Origin: Actinomycetota bacterium
GTDB lineage: Bacteria > Actinomycetota > Actinomycetes > S36-B12 > GCA-2699445
Assembly: GCA_020438795.1 (NCBI GenBank)
Contig: JAGQTY010000015.1
Location: 1 to 51,011 of the forward strand
Reading direction: 5' to 3'
DNA length: 51,011 nucleotides
How positions within the stretch are numbered: the stretch's first letter is position 1; each line of letters opens with the position of its first letter. Below the pieces are notes generated by a model. That model searched no databases and had not been told where the DNA came from. It saw only the letters and a program-made list of their open reading frames with translations. The translations under genes and the position numbers were made by a program. This document shows, one piece after another, positions 1-8,228 of this stretch.

Positions 1-102
1 GTGAGCGAACTCTACGACGTGGCGGTGCTGAATCACACGCATCGGCCCATGGCTCTCGGGCTGCAGACCGACGAGATTCAGCGACTGGTCTCGTTCGAGT
101 GA
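1..102 (+). CDS. C-terminal end of an unidentified protein (partial)
   Basis: Frame 1 is open from the first base to a TGA at 100-102 and encodes 33 residues ending in DEIQRLVSFE. The window starts inside or exactly at the beginning of this gene; the GTG at base 1 may be an internal valine. I do not recognise the family from so short a piece. It converges on the hemerythrin-like gene, and a strong hairpin lies between the two stop codons, which supports this being a real gene end. Confidence 0.55.
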   Translation: MSELYDVAVLNHTHRPMALGLQTDEIQRLVSFE

Positions 103-112
103 GCAAGCATCC

Positions 113-151
113 GCCTGCCGGCCACTTCCTCCCGCGCACGGGCCGGCAGGC
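113..151. terminator. Bidirectional hairpin between convergent genes
   Basis: Perfect 11-bp arms (GCCTGCCGGCC and GGCCGGCAGGC) enclose a 17-nt loop. The hairpin sits 10 bases after the first gene's stop and 5 bases beyond the hemerythrin-like gene's stop, so it could end both transcripts. It has no U-tract, which is common in high-GC actinobacterial terminators. Confidence 0.55.
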
Positions 152-156
152 AGCAG

Positions 157-837
157 TCATGCGGACGAGAGGCTGAGCCCCGCGTCATAGTCGGCGAACA
201 TGCCGGACCCCGTCTCGGCCCACCCGGCCGCGACCGGAGGTGGCACCTTCCCGAGCATGATGGCCCGCTCATCCTCGGGCATCCACTTGAGGATGTAGCC
301 GAGCACGAGCATCGAATTGCGTTCGCCCAGGATCTCAGCCGCTTCTGCCGGCAGTGCCGCCCACTCCTCCTGGGTGAGCACACCAGGGACCAGAGGCAGC
401 AGCCGTTCCTCTTCATCGTCGAGATGTTTGCGGAGCTCGGTGAGCATGACGGCGAACATCTCGTCACAGTCCCCGGCAAGCAGGTCAAGGTCGCCGGTGC
501 CACCGTCTCGCGCCTCGTCAAGCTGGCGCACCTGGGCGTTCACGTCCTCGAGGAGCTGATGCAGCGTGTGGTGCTCGGTCTGCATCGTCGTGATGATGTC
601 GTGCTGCTCTGGGAGACGCTGGTTGAGCACCGGCCAGAGCAGGTCATCCTCACCCGTATGGTGTTCCACCAGGAAGTCGTACATGAGCGTCCAGTGCGTC
701 AGGTACCGGGACCAGGCTGCCGGATCGGACCCCGCAAACGCGCTCAGCTCACTGCGGAGCCTCTCGAACTCTCCTCGCAGGGCATTGTGCACCCACACCA
801 TGTCTCGCGTGTCCACCACGTCGGTTGCTTCAGTCAT
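157..837 (-). CDS. Hemerythrin-like HHE domain protein
   Basis: Protein of 226 residues when started at the ATG at 837 (MTEATDVV). An upstream in-frame start would add 32 residues with no family-like character. The body is a helical bundle with spaced His/Glu motifs: VEHHTGEDD near residues 58-65, TEHHTLH near 88-93 and KHLDDEEERLLP near 137-148. These match the metal-ligand pattern of HHE cation-binding proteins, which bind a di-iron centre and sense or handle oxygen, NO or iron. It lacks a signal peptide and so is probably cytosolic. It is divergent from the PAP2 gene with a gap of about 130 bases that must hold both promoters. The ligand is not predictable. Confidence 0.85.
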   Translation of the reverse strand: MTEATDVVDTRDMVWVHNALRGEFERLRSELSAFAGSDPAAWSRYLTHWTLMYDFLVEHHTGEDDLLWPVLNQRLPEQHDIITTMQTEHHTLHQLLEDVNAQVRQLDEARDGGTGDLDLLAGDCDEMFAVMLTELRKHLDDEEERLLPLVPGVLTQEEWAALPAEAAEILGERNSMLVLGYILKWMPEDERAIMLGKVPPPVAAGWAETGSGMFADYDAGLSLSSA

Positions 838-968
838 GGTCCAGAGGATGCTGCACGGCTGCAGCCTCCGCAACCCCTGCGGGAGAGCGCCACCCGGTTG
901 CCGGGAGAGACCGTAGGTCGAGATCGGTAGCATGGGGCAGACTGCGGAACCATCGGCGGAGGTGTGCG

Positions 969-1658
969 TTGCAGCCCGAACGATCCCGCTGGTCCAGCAC
1001 GACCCTGCTGGTGGCGATGCTGCTCACGGCACTCGCGGCAGCGACCCTGACCGCACTGGTGATCGGCAACGGGGAGGCGCCTTTCGGCGTCGATGAGCAC
1101 GTGCAGCAGTTCACGTCGTCCTGGACCGAGCACACCACCGGACTGCTGGTCGCCCTGGAGGCCATCGCAGCGGCGACGGGCCCGATCCCCGCGGCGGCCA
1201 CTGCTCTTGTGGTCGTCGTGGCGCTCATCATTGCCGGACGGTGGCGACTCAGCGCGTTCGTGGCCACGAGCAGCCTGGTCGGAGTGGCGCTGGTGGAGGT
1301 GGTCAAGGTCGCCGTTGCGCGGCCCCGGCCACCGGGAGCATCGGTCTACGTGAGTGACCTTGACAAGTCGTTTCCCAGTGGCCATGCCGCGGTCGGCATC
1401 TATATGTTCGTGGGCTTCGGGGTGCTACTGATCCTGGCCGGCCGCGCTGATCGCGCGCGCTGGCTGCAACTGGTTGGCGTGGCGGTGTTCATCTTCGGTG
1501 TCACCTTGGGGCTGACACGCATCATTCTCGGCGTCCACTGGACCACCGACGTCCTGGCTGGCTGGTTCTATGGGAGCACGGCACTGCTGCTCGCGACCGT
1601 GTGGTGGCGTCCCGACGATGTGATTCTGACACAGCCCGAGCAGGCCGACCCCGTCTGA
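969..1658 (+). CDS. PAP2-superfamily membrane phosphatase
   Basis: A TTG start at 969 is preceded by GGAGG at 958-962 with a 6-nt spacer, giving 229 residues; longer in-frame starts would run over the divergent gene. Several hydrophobic segments are present. The PAP2 signature is readable in order: KVAVARPRPP (KxxxxxxRP), then SFPSGHAAVGIY (PSGH), then TRIILGVHWTTDVLAG (SRxxxxxHxxxD-like, with T for S). Family members dephosphorylate membrane lipid phosphates such as undecaprenyl pyrophosphate, phosphatidic acid or phosphatidylglycerol phosphate, with the active site facing outward. The substrate cannot be chosen from sequence. It ends 11 bases from the convergent RecQ gene. Confidence 0.85.
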   Translation: MQPERSRWSSTTLLVAMLLTALAAATLTALVIGNGEAPFGVDEHVQQFTSSWTEHTTGLLVALEAIAAATGPIPAAATALVVVVALIIAGRWRLSAFVATSSLVGVALVEVVKVAVARPRPPGASVYVSDLDKSFPSGHAAVGIYMFVGFGVLLILAGRADRARWLQLVGVAVFIFGVTLGLTRIILGVHWTTDVLAGWFYGSTALLLATVWWRPDDVILTQPEQADPV

Positions 1659-1669
1659 AGCAGCACTCC

Positions 1670-3775
1670 TCAGGGCAGCAGATGAACCACCAATGGGTGG
1701 ACCTCCCCAGCCCCCGAGTCGGCGAGCAGTTGTGCGGCAACCGTGATCGTCCAACGGGTCCGAGCACTCGGGGTGACCAGCAGCACCCGCTGCGGCAGCG
1801 GCTCGGGGCGCTCCCACGTCAGACTCGCCTCGACGTGACTGACGTGGGTACCGCTGGCCGCGGCATCCGGTGGTGGAGTCCCGGTCCAGGTGAAACCACC
1901 CAGTGCAGGAATCCGGTATCGGTCTGACAGCGTCGCCACGATCGGCTGCCAGGCAGCGGCGTGGCCGCGACCGTCGGGGACGAACACAATGGCATCAGGA
2001 GCGGCTGGTCGCCACGCGGCGAGTGTCTCGTTGATCGCGCTGCTGACGAGTTCCTCATCGATCCGGTCCGACCCGAGCGTCTGCAGCAATGAGGGCCAGC
2101 CAGGGTCGGCCGCAAAGGCCACCGCCCTGCCAGGCTGCAGCGCAGAGGTGATGGCTCCGGATCGTGTCACGCCCTTCGGCCAGCGCCTGCGGGGCTGCAA
2201 TTCCCGTGGCCGGCTGCGCAGCACCTTTGCGGCCGCTGCGACCCGGTCCGGATCCACGACGGTTCCGGGCGACGGCTGGTGACCGGTGCAACCGGTGCAA
2301 CGGCCACACGGAGTCGGGTCGGGGTCGTCCAAGGCGTTGACGAGGATGCTCATCAGGCAACTGTCCGCGGCGCAGTAGTGTCGCATCTGGTCCGCCTCGG
2401 CTGCCCTGGTGGCCAGCAACGACTCGTACTTGTCGTGCGGATAACTCCAGGCGACCCCCGTGGACAGCCAGGCCGACCCGTCCTTGTCGACGGCGCCGTC
2501 GACCCGCAGCTGTTTCAGCGCGAACTCCAGGCGGCCCCTCCGGGCACCTGTGGCCGACTCCAGCTCCACGAGGGAGAGTGGGCCCTCGGCGAGAGCGCCG
2601 AGGACGGCATCCACGAGCGCCGGATCGGGAATGGTGGCGGACGCGAAGTAGTCCCAGAGCCGCTCATCACTCTCGGCAGCAGGCAGCAGCACAGCCTCCG
2701 CCGACTCCAGCGCGCGTCCGGCCCGACCGGCCTGCTGGTAATAGGCCACAGGGGTCGCCGGCGAGCCCACATGGACAGTGAAACCGAGGTCCGGCTTGTC
2801 ATAGCCCATGCCGAGCGCCGATGTGGCGACCAGAGCCTTCAGCTCGTTGTGTTTCAGTTGCCCCTCCAGCTCGAGGCGCCGCTCTGGATCGGTCTGCCCC
2901 GTGTAGGCCGCGACCGCGTGGCCCTGGCCCCGCAGGAACTCAGCGAGTGAGTGGGCCACGTCGACGGTCGGGGCATAGACGATTCCCGATCCGGGCAGGT
3001 CCGCAAGAGCCTCATCCAGCCAGGCGTAGCGCTGCAGGGGATCGAGACCGGGCACGACACTGAGTCGCAGAGAACGTCGGGCGAGCCGACCACGCTGCAC
3101 GAGCGTTCCTTCGCCGAGCTGGGATGCGACGTCCTTGGTCACGCGCTCATTGGCGGTCGCCGTGGTGGCGAGGACGGGAGCATCGGGGGCCATATGCAGC
3201 AGCAGGGCGGAGATGCGCTGATAGTCCGGCCGGAAGTCCGACCCCCAGTCGGATACACAGTGCGCCTCGTCGATGACCAGCATCCCTGCCCGCCGAAGCA
3301 GCGGCAGCGCCTGATCCGCGAAGCGTGGGTTCGCCAGGCGCTCCGGCGATACGAGCAGCGCGTCGACACTGTCCGCCCGGAGTTGCTCGAACACCGCCTG
3401 CCAGTCGTCGTAGTTGGCTGAGTTCACCGTGACGGCACGGACGCCCGCTGCCTGCGCGGCCTCTATCTGGTCCCGCATCAGGGCCAGCAGCGGCGAGATC
3501 ACCACCGTCGGCCCTTCGCCCTGTGAGCGCAGAGCCCGGGTGGCGGCCCAGTAGATGGCGCTCTTGCCGAACCCCGTCGGCTGCACCACAAGGACCCGGC
3601 CACGGCGGTTCAGCAGCGTCTCGACAGCTTCGAGCTGACCCGGTCGCGGCCTGGCCTGCGGCCCGGCCATCGCAGTGAGGGTCCGTTGCAGTGCATCTTC
3701 GGCCAGACCCACCGACGCCGGGCTCTCCGACGCCTCATCGGATGGCGCCGCTTCAGTGGTTTCTATGGTCGTCAT
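1670..3775 (-). CDS. RecQ-family ATP-dependent DNA helicase with C-terminal extension
   Basis: A 701-residue protein. The superfamily 2 helicase core has Walker A QPTGFGKSA (residues 65-73), motif Ia ISPLLALMRDQ, and DEAH in VIDEAHCVSDWG (169-172), where the CVSDWG continuation is typical of RecQ. Motif III is LATTATA and motif VI is YQQAGRAGR. A cysteine set (CAADSC, then CGRCTGC) marks the RecQ zinc-binding region. The roughly 180-residue C-terminal part, with FVPDGRGHAAAW and VLLVTPSARTRWT, looks like the phosphoribosyltransferase-like region of actinobacterial RecQ relatives rather than an HRDC domain. It likely unwinds recombination or repair intermediates. It stands alone and converges on the PAP2 gene. 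Confidence 0.9.
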   Translation of the reverse strand: MTTIETTEAAPSDEASESPASVGLAEDALQRTLTAMAGPQARPRPGQLEAVETLLNRRGRVLVVQPTGFGKSAIYWAATRALRSQGEGPTVVISPLLALMRDQIEAAQAAGVRAVTVNSANYDDWQAVFEQLRADSVDALLVSPERLANPRFADQALPLLRRAGMLVIDEAHCVSDWGSDFRPDYQRISALLLHMAPDAPVLATTATANERVTKDVASQLGEGTLVQRGRLARRSLRLSVVPGLDPLQRYAWLDEALADLPGSGIVYAPTVDVAHSLAEFLRGQGHAVAAYTGQTDPERRLELEGQLKHNELKALVATSALGMGYDKPDLGFTVHVGSPATPVAYYQQAGRAGRALESAEAVLLPAAESDERLWDYFASATIPDPALVDAVLGALAEGPLSLVELESATGARRGRLEFALKQLRVDGAVDKDGSAWLSTGVAWSYPHDKYESLLATRAAEADQMRHYCAADSCLMSILVNALDDPDPTPCGRCTGCTGHQPSPGTVVDPDRVAAAAKVLRSRPRELQPRRRWPKGVTRSGAITSALQPGRAVAFAADPGWPSLLQTLGSDRIDEELVSSAINETLAAWRPAAPDAIVFVPDGRGHAAAWQPIVATLSDRYRIPALGGFTWTGTPPPDAAASGTHVSHVEASLTWERPEPLPQRVLLVTPSARTRWTITVAAQLLADSGAGEVHPLVVHLLP

Positions 3776-3821
3776 CCCCCCAGGCTACGAGGCGGCCACG
3801 ACAGGCGATGACCGGCGGCAC

Positions 3822-5681
3822 TCAGCCTCTGACGCCCCAGGTGCGCTGCCACTTGGAACGACTCAGGGCGACGTCCTCTGCCACGATCGTCACCCTGACG
3901 GTGATCCCCTTGGCAGAACTGGGCCTAACCTTCACTGATCCCTGCTTCTTGTCCACCTGGAACTGGCAGGACTTCCGCTTGGCGGCGCCCTTCAGCACCT
4001 TGCCCTTCTTGAGGCACTTGGGACGGATGCTCACCTTGGCATTGCTGTTGACCCTGGACACCGCTGTCCGCCACTTTCCCGCTCTCAGGCTGCTCTTCTC
4101 AGCCCGAGCTGAGACCCGCAGCCGGGACTTGCGCACTGGGAGGTTCAGCGCGCCGAACACCTGGTTGCCCCTACCGGGCCAGGTGTATGCCAGCACAGAG
4201 AAGCGGGGGTTCGCCGCCACCACTGGCGACGCCCTGTTCTGCCAGTCGAGCAGATCGTCGTGGGAGTAGCTGATCCCCTTGATGACACTGTCCGACCAGG
4301 ACCCTCCGGCATCGGGACTCGTGAGCAGCCCGCCTGACGCCGGAGCAGCCAGGTGACCGTCGACCCCGGCAGCCAGGTAGCAGAGCGGGCCTGCGTTCGG
4401 CTGCTCCCGCCAGGTGTGCCCGGCATCGGCACTGGTGACCACCGCCGCTGCGCGGTGTTGCACGAAATCGCACTTGGCGAAGGCGAGTTGTCGGCCCCCT
4501 GCGCCGACATGGAGCGACGTGGCGTAGTAGGGCGAGCCGTAGCCCCCACCGAAGGATGTCCATTCGAACGGCATTGCCCAGGTCTTGCCCCCGTCCGAGG
4601 TGCGCCACACCTGCACAACCCAGGCAGGCTTGAGCGAAGACCCGATGCCGAATGCCCCCGATGCCAGGACGGTTCTCCCGTCCTCGCTGATCGCCATGTA
4701 CGAGCCGCCGGTGGGTCCGCTCCTGCTCACCCAGTCGGCAGAGGAACGGATATCGATCCAGGGCGTCGGCTTGGCCCCGGGAGCATCGGCGTCGTCCGGG
4801 ACCGTCTGCCAGGCGAACGTCATGGTGTCACCGTCGGCGCTGACAGAGACGTTCGTGCTCTCGGATTTCTGGTTCGCCGGTCCCAGCGCCCGCGTGGTCC
4901 AGCTCCGACCTAGATCGTCGGTGTAGGCCGCTCTGGCACGGTTCCGTTCTGTGTAGCCGACAGCCAGCGAGTGTCCGTCGGCACTGAGGTCCAATGCACT
5001 GACGGGCCCCTGGGTCACGCGGTTCCTGCTGGACCAGGACCTGCCATTGTCAGTCGAGGCCTTCATGGCCACGCCATGTGCCCCACGATTCGAGAACCCT
5101 GCGGCAGCGACGATCCGCCGTCCGTCCGCGGAGACTCGGACCTGGGGATCATCCAGGCGAGCAGCGTCCTCGCGAAGGCTGGAGTGCCGCCAGGATTCGC
5201 CTGCATCGCGTGACACCGACAGCGTCGGCGTCAGGGCAGAGTCCCGTGCCGGCCCCCCCTGGAGCCACCCGACCGCGATCGTGCGGCCATTCCTGCTCGT
5301 GGCCACGCTCCAGTAGCCACGAGGATTACTGCCCAACGTGCGTCGGCGCCAGCTACGGCCCCGGTCGCTACTGCTGCGGAAGACCAACCGTTCATCGAGC
5401 CGGTTCTTTGCCACTTCACGGAACACGAATCCGACCAGTTGCGCATTCGGACTGACGAAGGCGGCAGACACTGCTTCATCTGGGGCGCCCCCGAGCTCGC
5501 CCAGTTTCCAGCTGTACCACCGGGAATCGGCCGCGCTCGCTGGGGTCAGCGATGGCAACCCGGAGACGACCAGCCCGGAGACCACAAGCATTGCGGCCAG
5601 GCGGAGCAGGCCCACTCTGTGTCGGCGCAGTCGCGAATACGGTTCGTGCTGCAACAGTGAGTGCGGAAAACGCTTGGTCAT
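3822..5681 (-). CDS. Exported Asp-box (BNR/sialidase-like) beta-propeller protein
   Basis: A 619-residue protein with an Arg-rich N-terminus, a hydrophobic stretch near residues 24-45 and a cut site near ASAADS, so it is exported. At least six Asp-box motifs (SxDxGxxW type) are visible: SSDRGRSW, SRDAGESW, STDNGRSW, TDDLGRSW, TSDGGKTW and SPDAGGSW. These mark the turns of a sialidase-like beta-propeller. Catalytic sialidase residues (FRIP, Arg triad) are not evident, so glycosidase activity is doubtful and a binding or adhesion role is equally possible. The last 100 residues are Lys/Arg-rich and probably a separate beta domain. It lies just downstream of the DOMON gene on the same strand (23-base gap). 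No convincing Shine-Dalgarno precedes the ATG. Confidence 0.8.
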   Translation of the reverse strand: MTKRFPHSLLQHEPYSRLRRHRVGLLRLAAMLVVSGLVVSGLPSLTPASAADSRWYSWKLGELGGAPDEAVSAAFVSPNAQLVGFVFREVAKNRLDERLVFRSSSDRGRSWRRRTLGSNPRGYWSVATSRNGRTIAVGWLQGGPARDSALTPTLSVSRDAGESWRHSSLREDAARLDDPQVRVSADGRRIVAAAGFSNRGAHGVAMKASTDNGRSWSSRNRVTQGPVSALDLSADGHSLAVGYTERNRARAAYTDDLGRSWTTRALGPANQKSESTNVSVSADGDTMTFAWQTVPDDADAPGAKPTPWIDIRSSADWVSRSGPTGGSYMAISEDGRTVLASGAFGIGSSLKPAWVVQVWRTSDGGKTWAMPFEWTSFGGGYGSPYYATSLHVGAGGRQLAFAKCDFVQHRAAAVVTSADAGHTWREQPNAGPLCYLAAGVDGHLAAPASGGLLTSPDAGGSWSDSVIKGISYSHDDLLDWQNRASPVVAANPRFSVLAYTWPGRGNQVFGALNLPVRKSRLRVSARAEKSSLRAGKWRTAVSRVNSNAKVSIRPKCLKKGKVLKGAAKRKSCQFQVDKKQGSVKVRPSSAKGITVRVTIVAEDVALSRSKWQRTWGVRG

Positions 5682-5704
5682 CGTAGTCAGTACCCCCAGG
5701 TTGA

Positions 5705-7669
5705 TCAGAACCCCCAGGTGTCGGCCCCGTACGCGGTGTGCGAAGGCTGTTGTGCGTTGTACTGAGGGTTCCAGGGCAGTTTAGCGTTGTAGGCGGATAC
5801 GACGTGGAAGAGCTGATCCGGGAAGATCTGGAAGTCGAAGATATCCTCGGTCACCAGGGCCCGCTGACAGGTAATACTGACGATGCCGTTGGCGTTGGAG
5901 AAGTTGTCCACCGAGACGTTGTCCACGTTGTCGTAGGGATCGTCGTTGGACAGCTTCAGAATGGGGTTGGTGTCCTGCAGCGGGGCCGGGAAGTTCGGAA
6001 TCGTGGGAATTCCCGGGTTGTAGAGGTCGAGACACTGGCCCTCGCCCCCTTCTGGGCTGCCGTCCCACCAGGCCACGATCGAGTCGCCGGGGAACATGAA
6101 CTCGTGGAAGGTCAGTCCCATCCACCCGTTGTTGCCGTTGAGCAGCGTGAAGGTCAGGAACATCGTCTGGGTGGGCGCCTGGACGAAGTACCGGATCTGG
6201 AAGTTGTTGTCGACCACCCAGTACTCCCCGCCGTAGGCGACGGAGTTGGTGGAGTCCATGAAGAAGTACGCGGAGCTGAGGTCGAGCTGCTTGCCGTACT
6301 GCTTCTTGAACAGTCTCAGGCTGTCGCGGGAGGGCATGACGTCCCCGGCGAAGGGCCGGATTCTGCTCTGCCACCTGCCGGTGGCCTTGTTACGTGTCGG
6401 GCGGGACTGCTCGAACTCGAGCACCTGGGTCTGCTCACCCTCCTGCCACAGCAGGGCACTGTTGGGATTCACATCGCCGAACAGTTCCGTCCACTGCTTG
6501 CGGCTCGGCAGCAGCGCGGGATCGACAGCTCCGGTGAACCTGGCCTGGCATCCTGTTCCCTCGCTCAGGAACCAGTTGAAGAATGCCGGGTCATCCGATT
6601 CGAGGACCAGGTACTTCTTGCCTGGCTTGGCCGTGACCGTGGTGTCCCGCAGGTCGCCGATGAAGTCGGCACCGTTGGGGACGAACTCATCGTCAACCTT
6701 GATGCAGGTGTCAGGATCGGGGTCGGCCACGGGCAAGGGATTCGCGAAGAACACGAGATTGTTGCCGGCGACCGCCTTGCGGTTCAGAGTCCGGCCACCC
6801 GGGAAGCTGACTTGCGATCGGTACCGACCGGACGCCACTGCCTTCGGTCTGCGCAGTTTCGTGGTCACCAGCTCGGTGGACCCCTCGACCGCCATCTCGA
6901 CCCTCGGCACCTTGTCGCCGAAGACCTGCTGCCAGCGGGACTTCTTGACCAGATCGACGAACTCGACCGACTTGCTCTGGCGTTCAGGCCGGTCCTGGAA
7001 GAACGACAGTGAATCGGCCGAGAAGGTGAGATCGGCCTTCTTGTTCAGTATCCGGCTGAGGCTCGCGTCGGCAAGGACGCCGGTCAGCAGCTGGTTGGCA
7101 CCGTCGGCCTTCCGGGTCCTTCGGTGCAGCTCCACACAACTGTTACCGTGCTGCGCGGCACGGGCCTGCTGACTCTTGGGAATCCGCGCGCCGTCGGCGC
7201 TCATCGCAGTCACTTTCTGGACGCACATCAGCATCGATTGCCCCATCGGAATCTTCTCCGCGACTGGGTGGAGCTCGGACCACGGCACAGACCCGCTGAA
7301 TTCCGTACCGGATGTCCCTCGCGAGGACGGGGACAGTGCCACAGGGTCCAGTTTCAGCAGCGGCTTGCGCGTTCGCGTGCCGCCCACCGAATCGTATTGA
7401 GCCAGCCGGACCGAGACCTGCGCTGCTGCGGCGGTGCCGACCTCGGCGGCCGCACGGGTCATCGCTCGGAGCCGCAGCGCCCGGTGGCCCTGATCGGTGT
7501 CAGCATTGACGTTGATGCCCGAGTTGTTGCTGATGCCAGCGGACACCAGTACTCTGCTCGGACGGTCCCCGGCGCCCTGCTGCTCGACCTCAGGATCGGC
7601 GGCGGCAACACCAACTAAGGAGACGATGGTTGCGGCAACCGCGACCCCCACCACGACAGACTTCACCAT
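5705..7669 (-). CDS. Exported protein with C-terminal DOMON-like domain
   Basis: I start it at the ATG at 7669 (MVKSVVVG), which has GAGGTGA about 8 bases upstream; upstream in-frame ATGs at 7678 and 7708 would only lengthen the signal peptide. The 654-residue product has a clear signal peptide ending near GVAAADPE. The central part is unrecognised and contains a few isolated cysteines. The last 180 residues read like a DOMON domain: NNGWMGLTFHEFMFPGDSIVAWW, then a conserved C-Q-R followed by TEDIFDF, then FHVVSAYN and a terminal His-containing stretch. DOMON domains bind heme or sugars in extracellular redox proteins; the ligand here is unknown. It is probably co-transcribed with the Asp-box protein. 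Confidence 0.75.
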   Translation of the reverse strand: MVKSVVVGVAVAATIVSLVGVAAADPEVEQQGAGDRPSRVLVSAGISNNSGINVNADTDQGHRALRLRAMTRAAAEVGTAAAAQVSVRLAQYDSVGGTRTRKPLLKLDPVALSPSSRGTSGTEFSGSVPWSELHPVAEKIPMGQSMLMCVQKVTAMSADGARIPKSQQARAAQHGNSCVELHRRTRKADGANQLLTGVLADASLSRILNKKADLTFSADSLSFFQDRPERQSKSVEFVDLVKKSRWQQVFGDKVPRVEMAVEGSTELVTTKLRRPKAVASGRYRSQVSFPGGRTLNRKAVAGNNLVFFANPLPVADPDPDTCIKVDDEFVPNGADFIGDLRDTTVTAKPGKKYLVLESDDPAFFNWFLSEGTGCQARFTGAVDPALLPSRKQWTELFGDVNPNSALLWQEGEQTQVLEFEQSRPTRNKATGRWQSRIRPFAGDVMPSRDSLRLFKKQYGKQLDLSSAYFFMDSTNSVAYGGEYWVVDNNFQIRYFVQAPTQTMFLTFTLLNGNNGWMGLTFHEFMFPGDSIVAWWDGSPEGGEGQCLDLYNPGIPTIPNFPAPLQDTNPILKLSNDDPYDNVDNVSVDNFSNANGIVSITCQRALVTEDIFDFQIFPDQLFHVVSAYNAKLPWNPQYNAQQPSHTAYGADTWGF

Positions 7670-7829
7670 AGTTACCATCACCTCACCACGACCACCTTCG
7701 TCCCTCAACCTTCAGATCGGGGCACTGGCGTTGCAACCCTGGCGCTCGAACGGAGCAGCCCGGACACGATCGGGAATGCCGCCGTCTAGCCCTTTCGGCT
7801 GGCCCAGCACGAGCGGCGAGGACAACCCT

Positions 7830-8162
7830 GTGAACGCAGCGCACACTGACCCTATGAACGAGCGGATGCAGCTGACGACCGTCTGGATACTGCTTGCGGT
7901 ATTCGGCATCGCCATCCTCGTCGGGATCGTCTCAACCCTGAACCGTGCCAGAAGCACAGGCGCGTTTGACGCCGATCCCACCAAGGCGATGAACGATGTC
8001 GCTGCCTTCTCCGCCGACAACGACTACTCCATCGACTACAGCCTGGACGGCAACTACGCCAGATTCAGCCTCAGTCTCCCGGAAGGACAGAACGGCGGGA
8101 TGAGCATGTGCTTCAACACTGATGTGTATCCGGCAGACTGCGTCACTTCGTATTCGCAGTAG
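7830..8162 (+). CDS. Small single-pass membrane protein, unknown function
   Basis: A GTG at 7830 has GAGG 8 bases upstream and gives 110 residues; an ATG at 7854 (MNERMQLTT) would give 102 but has no Shine-Dalgarno. One transmembrane helix (VWILLAVFGIAILVGIV) lies near the N-terminus, followed by a soluble tail of about 70 residues with two cysteines near the end (MCFNTD, ADCVTS), a spacing that could form a disulfide outside the cell. It is divergent from the DOMON gene and ends at a hairpin shared with the convergent exported paralogue. No family is recognised. Confidence 0.6.
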   Translation: MNAAHTDPMNERMQLTTVWILLAVFGIAILVGIVSTLNRARSTGAFDADPTKAMNDVAAFSADNDYSIDYSLDGNYARFSLSLPEGQNGGMSMCFNTDVYPADCVTSYSQ

Positions 8163-8196
8163 CTGCTCCCTGGCTCAGTCGACCCAGGCAGCGGGC

Positions 8197-8218
8197 GGGG
8201 CCTGTTCCCAAAGGCCCC
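8197..8218. terminator. Hairpin between convergent genes
   Basis: GGGGCCT and AGGCCCC form a perfect 7-bp stem with an 8-nt loop, placed between the stop of the small membrane protein (8162) and the stop of the exported protein (8229). It is GC-rich with no long U-run. Confidence 0.5.
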
Positions 8219-8228
8219 TCAACAGGGC

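Noticed and set aside
5738..7012. 424-codon open frame on the plus strand opposite the DOMON protein gene
   Set aside because: It is antisense to a gene with a good signal peptide and domain; its composition (long Val/Glu/Arg runs) is what reverse reading of high-GC genes gives.
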